Assembly (NCBI RefSeq): GCF_000735605.1
Contig: NZ_JPKG01000018.1
Location: 1-64,000, forward strand
Direction of reading: 5' to 3'
Origin: Allobosea sp. LC85
GTDB taxonomy: Bacteria > Pseudomonadota > Alphaproteobacteria > Rhizobiales > Beijerinckiaceae
DNA: 64,000 nt
The notes under the pieces were generated by a model. That model was given only the letters and a program-made list of their open reading frames with translations. It searched no databases and was not told the origin of the DNA. The number at the start of each line of letters is the position of its first letter. The stretch's first letter is position 1. Made by a program: the position numbers and the translations under genes. Of this stretch, positions 44,772-54,174 are shown one piece after another.

Positions 44772-46547
44772 TCACGCGGCAAAGACCACATCGGCCTCGG
44801 TCACGGCGCCAGCGCCTTCCGTCACCGCGAGTTCCAGCCCCGGGGCCTCGGTCGCGCCGTGCTCGGCAAAGAAGCGGGCCGTCGCCACGGCTGCGGCGCC
44901 GCTCTCCTCAGTGCGCATGGCGAGCGCCTTCTTCGCCAGCCCGGTTCCACCCTGCGCCAGGGCGAAGAGCTTGAGATAGGGCGTCGCACCAGCCAGCACC
45001 TCGGCGGGTTTCGGCCCCATGGTCGCGAGCATCCATTCGGTGGCGCGCTCCAGCGCATCGACCGCGCTCTTCAGCCGATCGGCGGTGCGGCCGAAGCCGG
45101 GTGTGTTGGCGGCTGCAACCTCGCCCACCACGCCCCGCATCTCGTCAATCAACGCCCTCACGGCATCGCCGCCGGACAGCGGCAGCTTGCGCTGCACGAG
45201 GTCGACGGCCTGGATGCCGTTGGTCCCCTCGTAGATCGTGGCGATGCGGGCATCGCGCAGATGCTGGGCCGCGCCGGTCTCCTCGACATAGCCCATGCCG
45301 CCATGGACCTGGATGCCCGTCGAGGCGACCTCGACGCCGATATCGGTCGCATAGGCCTTTGCCACGGGCGTCAGAATCGCGGTTCGCTCGGCCGCCTGCT
45401 TGCGCTTGCCGATATCGGTCTCGCGATGCGAACGATCGAGCGCTTCGGCGACCATGTAGGAGATCGCACGCGCCGCCTGCGTCTTTGCCCGCATCTCCAT
45501 CAGCATGCGGCGGATGTCGGGATGCACGATGATCGGGCTCATCGGAGCGCCCTTCGGCGCATCGAGCGCCGCGCCCTGCTTGCGTTCATGCGCGAAGGCA
45601 AGCGCCTGCTGATAGGCCCTCTCGGCGATGGCGACGCCCTGGAGCGCCACGTTCAGCCGGGCGTTGTTCATCATCGTGAACATGCAGGCGAGGCCGCGAT
45701 TCTCCTCGCCGATCAGCCAGCCGATCGCGCCGCCATTGTCGCCATAGGCCATCGAGCAGGTCGGGGAGGCATGAATGCCGAGCTTGTGCTCGATGCCGGA
45801 GCAGCGCAGGTCGTTATGGGCGCCGAGCGTTCCGTCGGCGTTGACGAGGTATTTCGGCACCAGGAAGAGCGAGATGCCGCGTGTGCCGGGAGGCGCATCG
45901 GGCAGCCGGGCGAGGACGAGATGCACGATGTTCTCGGTCATGTCGTGCTCGCCATAGGTGATGAAGATCTTCTGGCCGGTGATGCGGTAGGTGCCGTCCC
46001 CGGCGCGCTCGGCCTTCGAGCGCAACGCGTTGAGGTCGGAACCGGCCTGCGGTTCGGTGAGGTTCATGGTGCCCATCCATTCGCCGGAGACGAGCCTGGC
46101 GAGATAGGTCTGCTTCAGTTCCTCCGAGCCATGGGCGTGCAGCGCCTCGATCGCACCGACAGTGAGCAGCGGGCCAAGCGCGAAGGCGAAGGCGGCGGAG
46201 TTCCACATCTCGGTGCAGGCTGATTGCACCAACGCGGGCAGGCCCTGCCCGCCATAGGCTTCCGGCGCCGGCAGCGCGTTCCAGCCGGCCTCGGCCCAGG
46301 CCTTGTAGGCCTCCTTCCAGCCGGGCGGCGTGGTCACCGCGCCGTCCTTGAGCTTCGAGCCGACCTTGTCGCCGACCATGTTGAGCGGCGCGATCACATC
46401 GCCCGCAAATTTCGCCGCCTCCCCAAGGATCGCGTCGGTCATGCCGCCGTCGAGCTCAGGGGCCAGGCCATCGGCAACGAGCCGGTCCAGCCCCGCCACA
46501 TGGCGCAAGGTGGCGACGATGTCCTCGACCGGGGCGCGATAGCTCAT
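44772..46547 (-). CDS. Acyl-CoA dehydrogenase with extra C-terminal domain (DmdC-like)
   Basis: 591 residues, longer than the usual about 390 of acyl-CoA dehydrogenases. The FAD-binding core shows M-N-L-T-E-P-Q-A-G-S-D-L, Q-K-I-F-I-T-Y-G-E-H-D, and I-Q-V-H-G-G-M-G-Y-V-E-E-T with the region of the catalytic base and I-Y-E-G-T-N-G-I-Q. The additional C-terminal helical domain (about 465-591) matches the DmdC/FadE5-like class, which includes 3-methylmercaptopropionyl-CoA dehydrogenase. It oxidises an acyl-CoA and passes electrons to ETF. acuI, linked in other bacteria to the same DMSP pathway, lies 3.4 kb away, but so does unrelated material. Confidence 0.9.
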   Translation of the reverse strand: MSYRAPVEDIVATLRHVAGLDRLVADGLAPELDGGMTDAILGEAAKFAGDVIAPLNMVGDKVGSKLKDGAVTTPPGWKEAYKAWAEAGWNALPAPEAYGGQGLPALVQSACTEMWNSAAFAFALGPLLTVGAIEALHAHGSEELKQTYLARLVSGEWMGTMNLTEPQAGSDLNALRSKAERAGDGTYRITGQKIFITYGEHDMTENIVHLVLARLPDAPPGTRGISLFLVPKYLVNADGTLGAHNDLRCSGIEHKLGIHASPTCSMAYGDNGGAIGWLIGEENRGLACMFTMMNNARLNVALQGVAIAERAYQQALAFAHERKQGAALDAPKGAPMSPIIVHPDIRRMLMEMRAKTQAARAISYMVAEALDRSHRETDIGKRKQAAERTAILTPVAKAYATDIGVEVASTGIQVHGGMGYVEETGAAQHLRDARIATIYEGTNGIQAVDLVQRKLPLSGGDAVRALIDEMRGVVGEVAAANTPGFGRTADRLKSAVDALERATEWMLATMGPKPAEVLAGATPYLKLFALAQGGTGLAKKALAMRTEESGAAAVATARFFAEHGATEAPGLELAVTEGAGAVTEADVVFAA

Positions 46548-46709
46548 GGCCTTCTCCCTGAATGCCTTGCCTGCCTGGCAAAGTGCCGGCGCAAGGTCTG
46601 CTGCCGTCGTTATGCGTTGACGGCGATGTTAGCGACGAACTATCCCCTTCGCCACGCACCAGCCTCACGACTTTCCGCCATGCGCGCTGCCGCGAAACAC
46701 AGTTTATAT

Positions 46710-47708
46710 ATGAACCATTCCAGGTCAACGGGCTCCGGGATACGACCGACCCGCATTCTGCATGCCGATGCCGAAGGCATTGCCGAGGCCGCGCGCCTGC
46801 TGCGCGCGGGCGGCCTCGTCGCGCTGCCGACGGAGACCGTCTATGGCTTGGCGGCCGATGCGACATCCGGCCAAGCCGTCGCCGGCATCTATGCCGCCAA
46901 GGAGCGGCCGAATTTCAATCCACTGATCTCGCATCTGCCGAGCGTCGCGGCGGCACGGCGCGAGGGCCTGTTCGATGCCAATGCGCTGGCACTGGCCAAG
47001 GCCTTCTGGCCTGGGCCCCTGACGCTGGTGGTGCCGGCCTCGCCCTCTTGCCAGATCAGCGAGCTGGCACGCGCCGGGCTTGCCTCCGTCGCGTTGCGCG
47101 TGCCTTCACATCCGCTCGCCCATGCCATTCTCGAAGCGGCGGGACGACCGATCGCCGCGCCCTCCGCCAATCGCTCCGGCCGGGTCAGCGCCACCAGCGC
47201 AGAGCATGTTCTGACCGATCTCGAAGGCCGGATCGATGCCGTGGTCGATGCCGGGCCGGCCGAGGTCGGTGTCGAGTCGACGATCGTCGCCTGCCTCGAT
47301 GGTGCGCCCAGGCTGCTTCGGCCGGGCGGTGTCTCCCGCGCGGCGATCGAGAGCGTGATCGGCCGCCCGCTGGTGCTAGCCGGCGAGGCTGGTGCCGCAC
47401 CGATTTCGCCCGGGCTGCTTGCCTCGCATTACGCTCCCGCTGCCGCGGTGCGGCTGGAGGCGGAAGCGCCGCGCGCAGGTGAGGCCTGGCTCGGCTTCGG
47501 ACCGGAGCAGGTGGGCTTCGTCGCGCCCGAGATCTCGCTCAACCTGAGCCCGGGCGGCGATCTCGCGGAAGCCGCGGCCAATCTCTTCGGGTACATGCGC
47601 CAGCTCGATGCGCAGGGCCCGAGCGCAATTGCGATCGCATCGGTGCCCGCGCATGGCCTCGGCGAAGCCATCAACGACCGGCTGAGGCGCGCAGCGGCAC
47701 CGCGCTGA
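46710..47708 (+). CDS. L-threonylcarbamoyladenylate synthase (Sua5 type)
   Basis: 332 residues from the ATG at 46710 (an ATG at 46680 is the alternative). The YrdC domain has L-P-T-E-T-V-Y-G-L-A-A-D-A, K-E-R-P-N-F-N-P-L, and S-A-N-R-S-G-R-V-S. A linker and a smaller C-terminal Sua5 domain (about 215-332, S-P-G-L-L-A-S-H-Y-A-P) distinguish it from short TsaC. It makes threonylcarbamoyl-AMP from Thr, bicarbonate and ATP for t6A37 of tRNA. It diverges from the acyl-CoA dehydrogenase gene over 162 bases. It is essential in most bacteria. Confidence 0.93.
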   Translation: MNHSRSTGSGIRPTRILHADAEGIAEAARLLRAGGLVALPTETVYGLAADATSGQAVAGIYAAKERPNFNPLISHLPSVAAARREGLFDANALALAKAFWPGPLTLVVPASPSCQISELARAGLASVALRVPSHPLAHAILEAAGRPIAAPSANRSGRVSATSAEHVLTDLEGRIDAVVDAGPAEVGVESTIVACLDGAPRLLRPGGVSRAAIESVIGRPLVLAGEAGAAPISPGLLASHYAPAAAVRLEAEAPRAGEAWLGFGPEQVGFVAPEISLNLSPGGDLAEAAANLFGYMRQLDAQGPSAIAIASVPAHGLGEAINDRLRRAAAPR

Positions 47709-47779
47709 GCCTCGCAAACAGCGCCTTGCAATTGCGCAAGATATCGCGATGCTGCCCGCCCCAACGGGAGCCTGCTTCG

Positions 47780-48685
47780 ATGAAGTCCAATCTCGCCTGG
47801 GATGATTTCAGGCTGGTCAAGGCGATCGCCGATCACGGCGGGCTGACGGGTGCGGCTGCTGCGCTCGGGGTCAATCATTCCACCGTGTTCCGCCGGCTCG
47901 GGCAGATCGAGGATCAGCTCGGCCTGCCGCTCTTCGAACGCCACAAGACCGGCTATGTCGCCACCTGTGCCGGCGAAGAGATGGCCGTCTTGGCGAGCCG
48001 CATGGAGGAGGACGTCACCGCCTTCGACCGCCGCCTGGCCGGGCGCGATGTCGCCCCTTCCGGCGAGGTCCGGATAACCACGACCGACACGCTCTTCCTC
48101 AACATGCTGCTGCCGATCTTCGCGGCATTTCGCAAGGCACATCCGGCGATCCGGCTTGATGTCGCCATCGGCTACCAGACGCTCAATCTCTCGAAGCGCG
48201 ACGCCGACGTCGCGATCCGTGCCAGCGATTCGCCCGGCGAAACCCTGGTCGGGCGCCGGCTCGCGACGCTGAACTGGGCGATCTATGGCCGCCGCGAGGA
48301 CGGGCTCACCCCGCAGGAAGCCGCCGATCCGTCGGCTCTCTTCGAACGGGACTGGGTCACGCTCGGCGACCAGCTCGGTTATGTGAAGGCGGCACGCCAT
48401 GTCCACGATCATGTCGCGCCGGAGCGGATCGCGCTCAAATGCTCGGCCGTGCTCGGCCTCACCGAAGCTGTCGAGCAGGGGATCGGCATCGGCCCCCTGC
48501 CCTGTTTCATCGCCGATCAGCACCCCAGCCTGCAGCGCCTGACGGCGCCCAATCCGGATTTCTCGACGGGCCTGTGGATCCTGACCCATCCCGATATCCG
48601 GAACGCTCCACGGGTGCGCGCCTTCATGGACTTTTGCGGAAGCGAACTCGCGAAGCACCGCGGCCTGATCGAGGGGACGGGGTGA
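47780..48685 (+). CDS. LysR-family transcriptional regulator
   Basis: 301 residues from the ATG at 47780; GGGAG lies 10 bases upstream. The helix-turn-helix reads G-L-T-G-A-A-A-A-L-G-V-N-H-S-T-V-F-R-R-L-G-Q-I-E-D-Q-L-G, a variant recognition helix with H-S-T-V. The effector domain is about 90-290. No divergent target gene is present: the Sua5 gene lies upstream on the same strand, and an AT-rich foreign gene follows downstream. Confidence 0.87.
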   Translation: MKSNLAWDDFRLVKAIADHGGLTGAAAALGVNHSTVFRRLGQIEDQLGLPLFERHKTGYVATCAGEEMAVLASRMEEDVTAFDRRLAGRDVAPSGEVRITTTDTLFLNMLLPIFAAFRKAHPAIRLDVAIGYQTLNLSKRDADVAIRASDSPGETLVGRRLATLNWAIYGRREDGLTPQEAADPSALFERDWVTLGDQLGYVKAARHVHDHVAPERIALKCSAVLGLTEAVEQGIGIGPLPCFIADQHPSLQRLTAPNPDFSTGLWILTHPDIRNAPRVRAFMDFCGSELAKHRGLIEGTG

Positions 48686-48806
48686 GCCTTAGCCTACTTC
48701 GAACCCCGACCTTCACGCAGAGAGAAGCTAACATATTAGATTGAGAAAACCTTAGGACACACGCTAAGCTTGCCCTAACTGCTTAGGGAGGGGGAGCAAA
48801 TTCAAA

Positions 48807-49925
48807 ATGGCTACGATTGACGATTTTCGCGCGAACCTAGTGTCTTTTAGCGAGCGAGTGCAACGCGTTCGCGAGCACATCAAGAATGAAGAAGCAACCA
48901 AAGTCGCGCTAATACTGCCGTTCATATCAGTTCTTGGCTACGACGACAGAGATCCTACTGAAGTTGCCGCCGAACACGCGGCTGATTTTTCAGAAAAATA
49001 TAGAAATCGCGTAGATTATGCCATCTTGAAAGAGATGAAACCGGTAATAGCTATCGAATGCAAGACAGCGGGAAACGGCAGAAAAGACGATCGCGGTCAA
49101 CTTAAAAGCTATTTTAACGCCGCAAAATCTGTAAAACTTGGCATACTTACGGACGGTATAATTTACGAATTCTTCGTCGATTCAGCTGAGCCGAACTTAA
49201 TGGACGATGATCCATTTTTGGTCGTCGACTTCGATAAAGTTGCTAAGGCCCAGATTTCAGACACGGTAATTGAAGGCCTATTTGCTTTAACCAAAGGAAA
49301 ATTCGACCCTGAAACAGTTGCAGAAAACGCCAGGCGAAGCCTGACCCACAGAGCTTTCTTTGACTACCTTTCTGATCAGTTCAACGAACCATCTGTCGAA
49401 TTTACTCGATTTCTTCTCAAAGAGAACGACATTAAGCACATTCGAGCCAATGCTATTGATGGATACAGAGCAATCAGCAAGGCAGCGTTCAACGACGTTT
49501 TTACTTCTAATGTGCTGAAACGCCTCGACATTCCGCCGAACACCCCCAAACCGACCCCGAGAGTCGACCCGGCATTTGAGGAGGAGGCCACGCCAGCTCC
49601 CGCCTTCTCGTCTTCTGGAATTGTGACGACGGTGGCCGAACTCGACGCTTTTGAAAGCATTAGGCGGCGGCTTGCGTTTCTTTCTTCGGGAAACACCAAC
49701 CTCTTTAACTCAATCTCGAATGTAAAATTCCGGGACTATCAAGGAAAGATGGTCGTATTCTATAAACAGGAGAGAAAAGGACGTTTGGTCGATATCACGG
49801 AAGCCCGCGATGGAACCGTGAGATATTGGATTGTTGATGGCAACGAATCCAGCCCGCTCACGGATCTATCGCAAGCCGATCAGAGGCTGCAGACGTTATT
49901 CGAAAAGCGAATAGCCGAGTTTTAG
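48807..49925 (+). CDS. Stand-alone type I restriction R-subunit N-terminal (HSDR_N-like) nuclease-domain protein, likely transferred
   Basis: 372 residues with a strong GGGAGGGGGAG Shine-Dalgarno. Residues 15-135 carry a PD-(D/E)xK nuclease core: E-A-T-K-V-A-L-I-L-P-F-I-S-V-L-G-Y near 29-45, R-V-D70-Y-A-I, A-I-E84-C-K86, and Q98-x3-Y102, the Q-x3-Y motif of the HsdR/RecB branch. All catalytic positions look intact. There are no helicase motifs and no HsdM/HsdS nearby. The C-terminal third (about 275-372) is a separate mixed domain, Y-Q-G-K-M-V-V-F-Y-K-Q. The gene is clearly AT-richer than its surroundings: bases 49141-49200 hold 25 G/C of 60. A defence role is plausible but unproven. Confidence 0.85.
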   Translation: MATIDDFRANLVSFSERVQRVREHIKNEEATKVALILPFISVLGYDDRDPTEVAAEHAADFSEKYRNRVDYAILKEMKPVIAIECKTAGNGRKDDRGQLKSYFNAAKSVKLGILTDGIIYEFFVDSAEPNLMDDDPFLVVDFDKVAKAQISDTVIEGLFALTKGKFDPETVAENARRSLTHRAFFDYLSDQFNEPSVEFTRFLLKENDIKHIRANAIDGYRAISKAAFNDVFTSNVLKRLDIPPNTPKPTPRVDPAFEEEATPAPAFSSSGIVTTVAELDAFESIRRRLAFLSSGNTNLFNSISNVKFRDYQGKMVVFYKQERKGRLVDITEARDGTVRYWIVDGNESSPLTDLSQADQRLQTLFEKRIAEF

Positions 49926-49936
49926 ATCTTATCGCC

Positions 49937-50923
49937 TCAGCCCACCTCGACCACCACTCGCCCCCGCACCTTGCCCTCGACGATGGCCTGGCCGGTCTCG
50001 ATCACGCTTTCCAGCGGGATCGTCGAGGTCATGGCCCCAAGCTTGTCGCGGTCGAGATCGGCAGCCAGCCGCGCCCAGGCTTCGAGCCGGCGCGGTTTCG
50101 GGCACATCACCGAATCGACTCCGAGCAGCGAGACGCCGCGCAGGATGAAGGGCGCGACCGAAGCCGGCAGGTCCATGCCCTGGGCCAGGCCGCAGGCGGC
50201 GACGGCGCCGCCATACCGGGTCATCGCCAGCAGATTGGCGAGCGTATGCGAGCCGACCGCGTCGACGCCTGCAATCCAGCGCTCCTTGGCCAGCGGCTTG
50301 CCGGGATTCGAGAGCTCATTGCGATCGATGATCTCGGATGCGCCGAGGCCCTTCAGGTAGTCGGCCTCTTCGGCCCGGCCGGTCGAGGCGATGACATGCC
50401 AGCCCGCCTTCGCCAGCAGCGCGATCGCGACCGAGCCGACGCCGCCGGCCGCACCCGTAACCACGACCGGGCCGTGAGCCGGTTTCAGCCCGTGCTTCTC
50501 CAGCGCCAGCACGCAAAGCATCGCGGTATAGCCCGCGGTGCCGATCGCCATCGCATCGGCCGGGGTCATGCCGGCCGGCAGAGGCACCAGCCAGTCGCCG
50601 TTGACGCGGCTCTTCTGGGCATAGGCGCCGAGATGGGTCTCGCCCGTGCCCCAGCCATCGAGGATGACGAGATCGCCCGGCTTGAAATCGGGGTGGCTGG
50701 AGGTCTCGACCCGGCCGGAGAAGTCGATGCCGGGGATCATCGGCCAGCGCCGGATCACCGGCGCCTTGCCGGTGATCGCGAGCCCGTCCTTGTAGTTCAC
50801 GGTCGAGTGCGTGACGCGGACGGTGACATCGCCTTCCATCAGATCGGCTTCGGCGAAATCCGTGAAGGCGAGGTTCGGGCCGGTTTCGCCCTTCGTCGCG
50901 ACGAGCGCCTTGAAGCTGGACAT
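49937..50923 (-). CDS. acuI: Acrylyl-CoA reductase-type MDR oxidoreductase
   Basis: 328 residues of the YhdH/AcuI group of zinc-free medium-chain dehydrogenases. Landmarks: [32 protein letters not shown], and the NADPH-binding [13 protein letters not shown]. AcuI reduces acryloyl-CoA to propionyl-CoA with NADPH, removing a toxic electrophile made from DMSP or 3-hydroxypropionate. The ribosome-binding site AGGAG lies within one arm of a 13-bp hairpin immediately upstream. An MFS gene lies upstream on the same strand, with 95 bases between. Confidence 0.9.
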   Translation of the reverse strand: MSSFKALVATKGETGPNLAFTDFAEADLMEGDVTVRVTHSTVNYKDGLAITGKAPVIRRWPMIPGIDFSGRVETSSHPDFKPGDLVILDGWGTGETHLGAYAQKSRVNGDWLVPLPAGMTPADAMAIGTAGYTAMLCVLALEKHGLKPAHGPVVVTGAAGGVGSVAIALLAKAGWHVIASTGRAEEADYLKGLGASEIIDRNELSNPGKPLAKERWIAGVDAVGSHTLANLLAMTRYGGAVAACGLAQGMDLPASVAPFILRGVSLLGVDSVMCPKPRRLEAWARLAADLDRDKLGAMTSTIPLESVIETGQAIVEGKVRGRVVVEVG

Positions 50924-50927
50924 GCAT

Positions 50928-50962
50928 CACTCCTGTCGTGCCAACTGGTCACGACAGGAGTG
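50928..50962 (-). promoter_or_regulatory. 13-bp perfect hairpin over the acuI ribosome-binding site
   Basis: CACTCCTGTCGTG (50928-50940) and CACGACAGGAGTG (50950-50962) are perfectly complementary across a nine-base loop. In the acuI mRNA the AGGAG lies in the 3' arm of this stem and the AUG follows 4 bases after it, so a folded leader would hide the ribosome-binding site. The same palindrome could instead be a dimeric repressor's operator. There is no T run, so it is not an intrinsic terminator. Confidence 0.75.
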
Positions 50963-51018
50963 GAACGAGCCCGGGCAATCCGCAAGGCGCAAGCATGTGC
51001 GCCTTTGCGTCGTCCCGA

Positions 51019-52254
51019 TCAGGCGGGCTGCGGAACCGCGCGCGTCACCGGCTTCTCGACGATCGGCAGGTTGATCAGTGCAGAGGCGACACCCAAGGCG
51101 ACCGATAGCCACCAGACGATCTCGTAGGAGCCCGTCCGCTCATAGAGGATGCCGCCGAGTAGCACGCCAAGGAAGCCGCCGACCTGATGCGAGAAGAAGG
51201 CGAAGCCATAGAGCATCGCCATGTATTTCGTGCCGAACATCAGCATGACCAGCGAGGAGGTCGGCGGCACGGTCGAGAGCCAGAACAGGCCGATCACGAC
51301 GCCGAAGGCCAGCGCCGTCGCCGGGCTAGCCGGCAGCAGGATGAAGGCGGCGATGGCGACCGCCCGCCCCAGATAGATCCAGGCCAGCAAATGGCGCTTC
51401 GGCATGCGGGAGGTCAGCCAGCCGGAGCCGAGAGAGCCCGCGGCATTGGCGAGGCCGATCACGGCAAGCGTCCAGCCACCGACCCAGGCCGGCAGCCCGG
51501 CATCCTTGAGATAGGCCGGCATATGCGCTGTGATGAAGGCGAGCTGGAACCCGCAGGTGAAGAAGCCGAGCACGAGCAGAACGTAACTGCGGTGCTTGAA
51601 GGCTTCCGTCAGGGCCTGGGTGACGCTCTGGTTCGGCAGATTGACGGCCGAAGCGACCTGCCTGGCCTCTCCGGTCTTGCGGGTCCCCAGCATGATGGCG
51701 AGCGGCATCACCAGCAGCACCGAGCCGGCGAACACGACAAGCGCCTGATGCCAGCCGATCTGCTCGATCATGATGTTGCCGATCGGCGGGAACAGGAACT
51801 GGCCGAAGGAACCAGCCGCGGTACCCGCACCAAACGCCATCGGGCGCCATTGCTCCGGCAGCAGCTTGCCGAAGGCCGCCAGCACGAGATTGAACGAACA
51901 GGCCGAAAGGCCGAAGCCGATCAGCACCCCGGCGCCGAGATGCATCGTCATCGGCGTCGTGGCATAGGCCATGACGACGAGGCCGGCGGCATAGAGCAGC
52001 GCGCCGAAACACAGCACGCGCACCGTGCCGAACCGGTCTGCCACGGCGCCGGCGAAGGGAGCGCCGAGGCCCCAGAGCAGGTTCTGCAGGGCGATGGCGA
52101 TACTGAACGTGTCGCGCCCCCAGCCGAATTCCAGCGTCATCGGGATCTGGAACAGACCGGCACTGGCGCGGGGGCCGAAGGTGATCAGCGCGATCAGACA
52201 GCCGGCAGCGACGACGATTTCGGGCGCATAGCTGCGCCGAGTGGCCGCACTCAT
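51019..52254 (-). CDS. MFS transporter (oxalate/formate antiporter-like)
   Basis: 411 residues from the ATG at 52254, with GGAG 6 bases upstream; the frame is open for 11 more codons. Twelve helices; loop 2-3 contains G-A-V-A-D-R-F-G-T-V-R, the MFS motif A. Sequence character (G-P-R-A-S-A-G-L-F-Q, F-G-W-G-R-D-T-F-S) matches the OxlT/monocarboxylate subgroup that carries small organic acids. With acuI next on the same strand, a C3 acid such as acrylate or propionate is a plausible cargo, by inference only. Confidence 0.87.
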   Translation of the reverse strand: MSAATRRSYAPEIVVAAGCLIALITFGPRASAGLFQIPMTLEFGWGRDTFSIAIALQNLLWGLGAPFAGAVADRFGTVRVLCFGALLYAAGLVVMAYATTPMTMHLGAGVLIGFGLSACSFNLVLAAFGKLLPEQWRPMAFGAGTAAGSFGQFLFPPIGNIMIEQIGWHQALVVFAGSVLLVMPLAIMLGTRKTGEARQVASAVNLPNQSVTQALTEAFKHRSYVLLVLGFFTCGFQLAFITAHMPAYLKDAGLPAWVGGWTLAVIGLANAAGSLGSGWLTSRMPKRHLLAWIYLGRAVAIAAFILLPASPATALAFGVVIGLFWLSTVPPTSSLVMLMFGTKYMAMLYGFAFFSHQVGGFLGVLLGGILYERTGSYEIVWWLSVALGVASALINLPIVEKPVTRAVPQPA

Positions 52255-52369
52255 GAGGAGCTCCGACAGTAGGACAGACAGGGACAAGCGTGATCGTGTG
52301 GCTGCACGTTAGCGTTTCGTCCCGCGCTGCAACAACGTCTTTTCGTGAAATTCCACATCACGGCCGCGC

Positions 52370-53806
52370 ATGGGACACCGCTCGCCGACGCGCGCGAGTC
52401 CGGCATTAACCGGCTCTCAACCCTACCCGATGGATAACGGGACCGTCGAAAAGCGCGCCTTGGCTGCGCGGCCGACCCCCGGTGTTGTCAAGGCGGGCAG
52501 AGCGTTGAGTCAGTTGCGGTTGCGGCGTCGCACGAGGCGAATCAGAGCGCTGGGTCTGAAATGGGCCCTGGCCACGGTCGCGCCCTGGGCCCTGTCCGTC
52601 GGGCTGCTGGTCTCCTTCACCGCATCCGCCGGGCAGAATCACGACGGCGACGCGATCCCCTATTCCATGGTGCGCCGCGCTGCGCCCTCGCCCGATTCGG
52701 TGCTTGAGGAAGGGCCCTCGATGCTGGTCGCGGCCAGCGCCTTCCGACTGCCGGGCCTCACTCTGTCGTCCTCGATCCAACAGGCTCATCTCTCCTTCGA
52801 CGCCCCCGAGCGGCGCGTCGCCATCGATCCGCGCCAGCCGCGTGAGGACATGAAGCGCACGGCAAGCGCCTTCCCCGAAGTCGACCGCAGCGCCAAGGGC
52901 GACCTGCTGCCGGGCCTGCGCCCGAGCCTGACCCTCACCCCGCAGCCACGCGAGCTCGAACGCGTCGTCTTCGGTGACAACCAGCCGGGCCTGATCTCGG
53001 GCGGCTTTGCCCTCGACGCCATGCGCGAAGGCGAGAGCGCCGACGGTCCGCAAATGGGTTTCGAGCCCTATGCCAATGACGAGGGCCTCACCGATCCGGC
53101 CCTGTCGGATTCCTCACCGAGTTCGCTGAAGCCGATCATCACCTCGCCGCGCGAGGCCGAGCTGCATCTCGAGAGCATCGACGGCTCGACCCCGGCGGTT
53201 CCGCCCCCCTCGGCACAGGCATCTTCGACCCCGGCCGTGAACTACAGCGTCGCCACGATCGCGCCGACGACACCACCGGCCGTGGCCGCCGCACGGCCCG
53301 CCGCCATCGGCAAGGCGACCGCGCCTGCAACCAGCGTCGCGCGCAAGAGCGATCCAGGACCGAAGCAGATCTATACCGGGCTGATCCTGCCGGAGAACAT
53401 GGCGCGCGAGCAGCGCTGCCTCGCAGAAGCCGTCTATTTCGAGGCACGTTCCGAGTCCGACGAGGGTCGGGCTGCCGTGGCGCAGGTCGTGCTCAACCGG
53501 GTGAAGAGCGGGCTCTATCCCGATACGGTCTGCGGCGTGGTCTACCAGAACCGCCACCGCTACCTCGCCTGCCAGTTCACCTTCGCCTGCGAGGGCAAGT
53601 CGCTGCGCATCACCGAGCCCGAGCCCTGGCGCGCCGCCGTGCGCATCGCGCGCGAGGTCTTTGAGGGCACGACTTATCTCGCGGATGTCGGCGCCTCCAC
53701 GCATTACCATGCCGACTATGTCCGGCCGTACTGGGCCAAGAAGCTGAAGAAAATGGACGTGATCGGACGGCACGTCTTCTATCAACTGAGGCCGGGCCAG
53801 ACCTAG
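52370..53806 (+). CDS. SleB-type cell wall hydrolase, membrane anchored
   Basis: 478 residues (or 458 from an ATG at 52430; neither has a good Shine-Dalgarno). A basic N-terminus (R-L-R-R-R-T-R-R) precedes a single membrane segment at about 64-88. A long low-complexity Pro/Ala/Ser periplasmic region follows, to about residue 340. The C-terminal Hydrolase_2/SleB domain has R-C-L-A-E-A-V-Y-F-E-A-R-S-E-S-D-E-G-R-A-A-V-A-Q-V-V-L-N-R-V with the catalytic Glu, then Y-L-A-C-Q-F-T-F-A-C-E-G-K and A-T-H-Y-H-A-D-Y-V. It cleaves peptidoglycan, probably as a lytic transglycosylase, in the periplasm. Confidence 0.9.
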   Translation: MGHRSPTRASPALTGSQPYPMDNGTVEKRALAARPTPGVVKAGRALSQLRLRRRTRRIRALGLKWALATVAPWALSVGLLVSFTASAGQNHDGDAIPYSMVRRAAPSPDSVLEEGPSMLVAASAFRLPGLTLSSSIQQAHLSFDAPERRVAIDPRQPREDMKRTASAFPEVDRSAKGDLLPGLRPSLTLTPQPRELERVVFGDNQPGLISGGFALDAMREGESADGPQMGFEPYANDEGLTDPALSDSSPSSLKPIITSPREAELHLESIDGSTPAVPPPSAQASSTPAVNYSVATIAPTTPPAVAAARPAAIGKATAPATSVARKSDPGPKQIYTGLILPENMAREQRCLAEAVYFEARSESDEGRAAVAQVVLNRVKSGLYPDTVCGVVYQNRHRYLACQFTFACEGKSLRITEPEPWRAAVRIAREVFEGTTYLADVGASTHYHADYVRPYWAKKLKKMDVIGRHVFYQLRPGQT

Positions 53807-54174
53807 TTTATCTTGAATTCTCGACCGCAAGCCTGGACCTGCGACAGATTGAATGCCGAGCCCGTTTCGTAGAAGCAGACCTGCTCGGGCCTCATCAGCT
53901 CAAGGAATTCCCGGTATTTTGGTTTCCGGGGTTAGGGCCGCGTTGAGTGCACCGCGGGCTCGGGCCCCGACAAGGAGGGCCGCCTGCCCTGGAGACGCCT
54001 GTCGGCTCCATGAGAAGGCGCAGCAGAAGCGACTGCGCTGGGACCTGATCTTTCCGGACTGGGTAAGATCTGGCATGCAGAGGGCTCGTGAATGTGGTCC
54101 TGTCAACTTGATCCGGCCCGTTGCCTGCAATTGCTCTATGATGCCGCCGTGTCTCAACACCGCGAGTGAAGTGA
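53807..54174. other. 368-bp intergenic region, possible remnant sequence
   Basis: No gene I can support. Open frames on both strands lack family similarity and good start signals. Base composition is mixed, with less regular third-position GC than neighbouring genes. I considered a decayed insertion-sequence end but could not identify ends or a transposase. The GDCCVxC gene starts right after it. Confidence 0.4.

Noticed and set aside
50928-50962. Intrinsic terminator after the MFS gene
   Set aside because: A perfect stem, but no T run follows on either strand, and the acuI ribosome-binding site lies within it.
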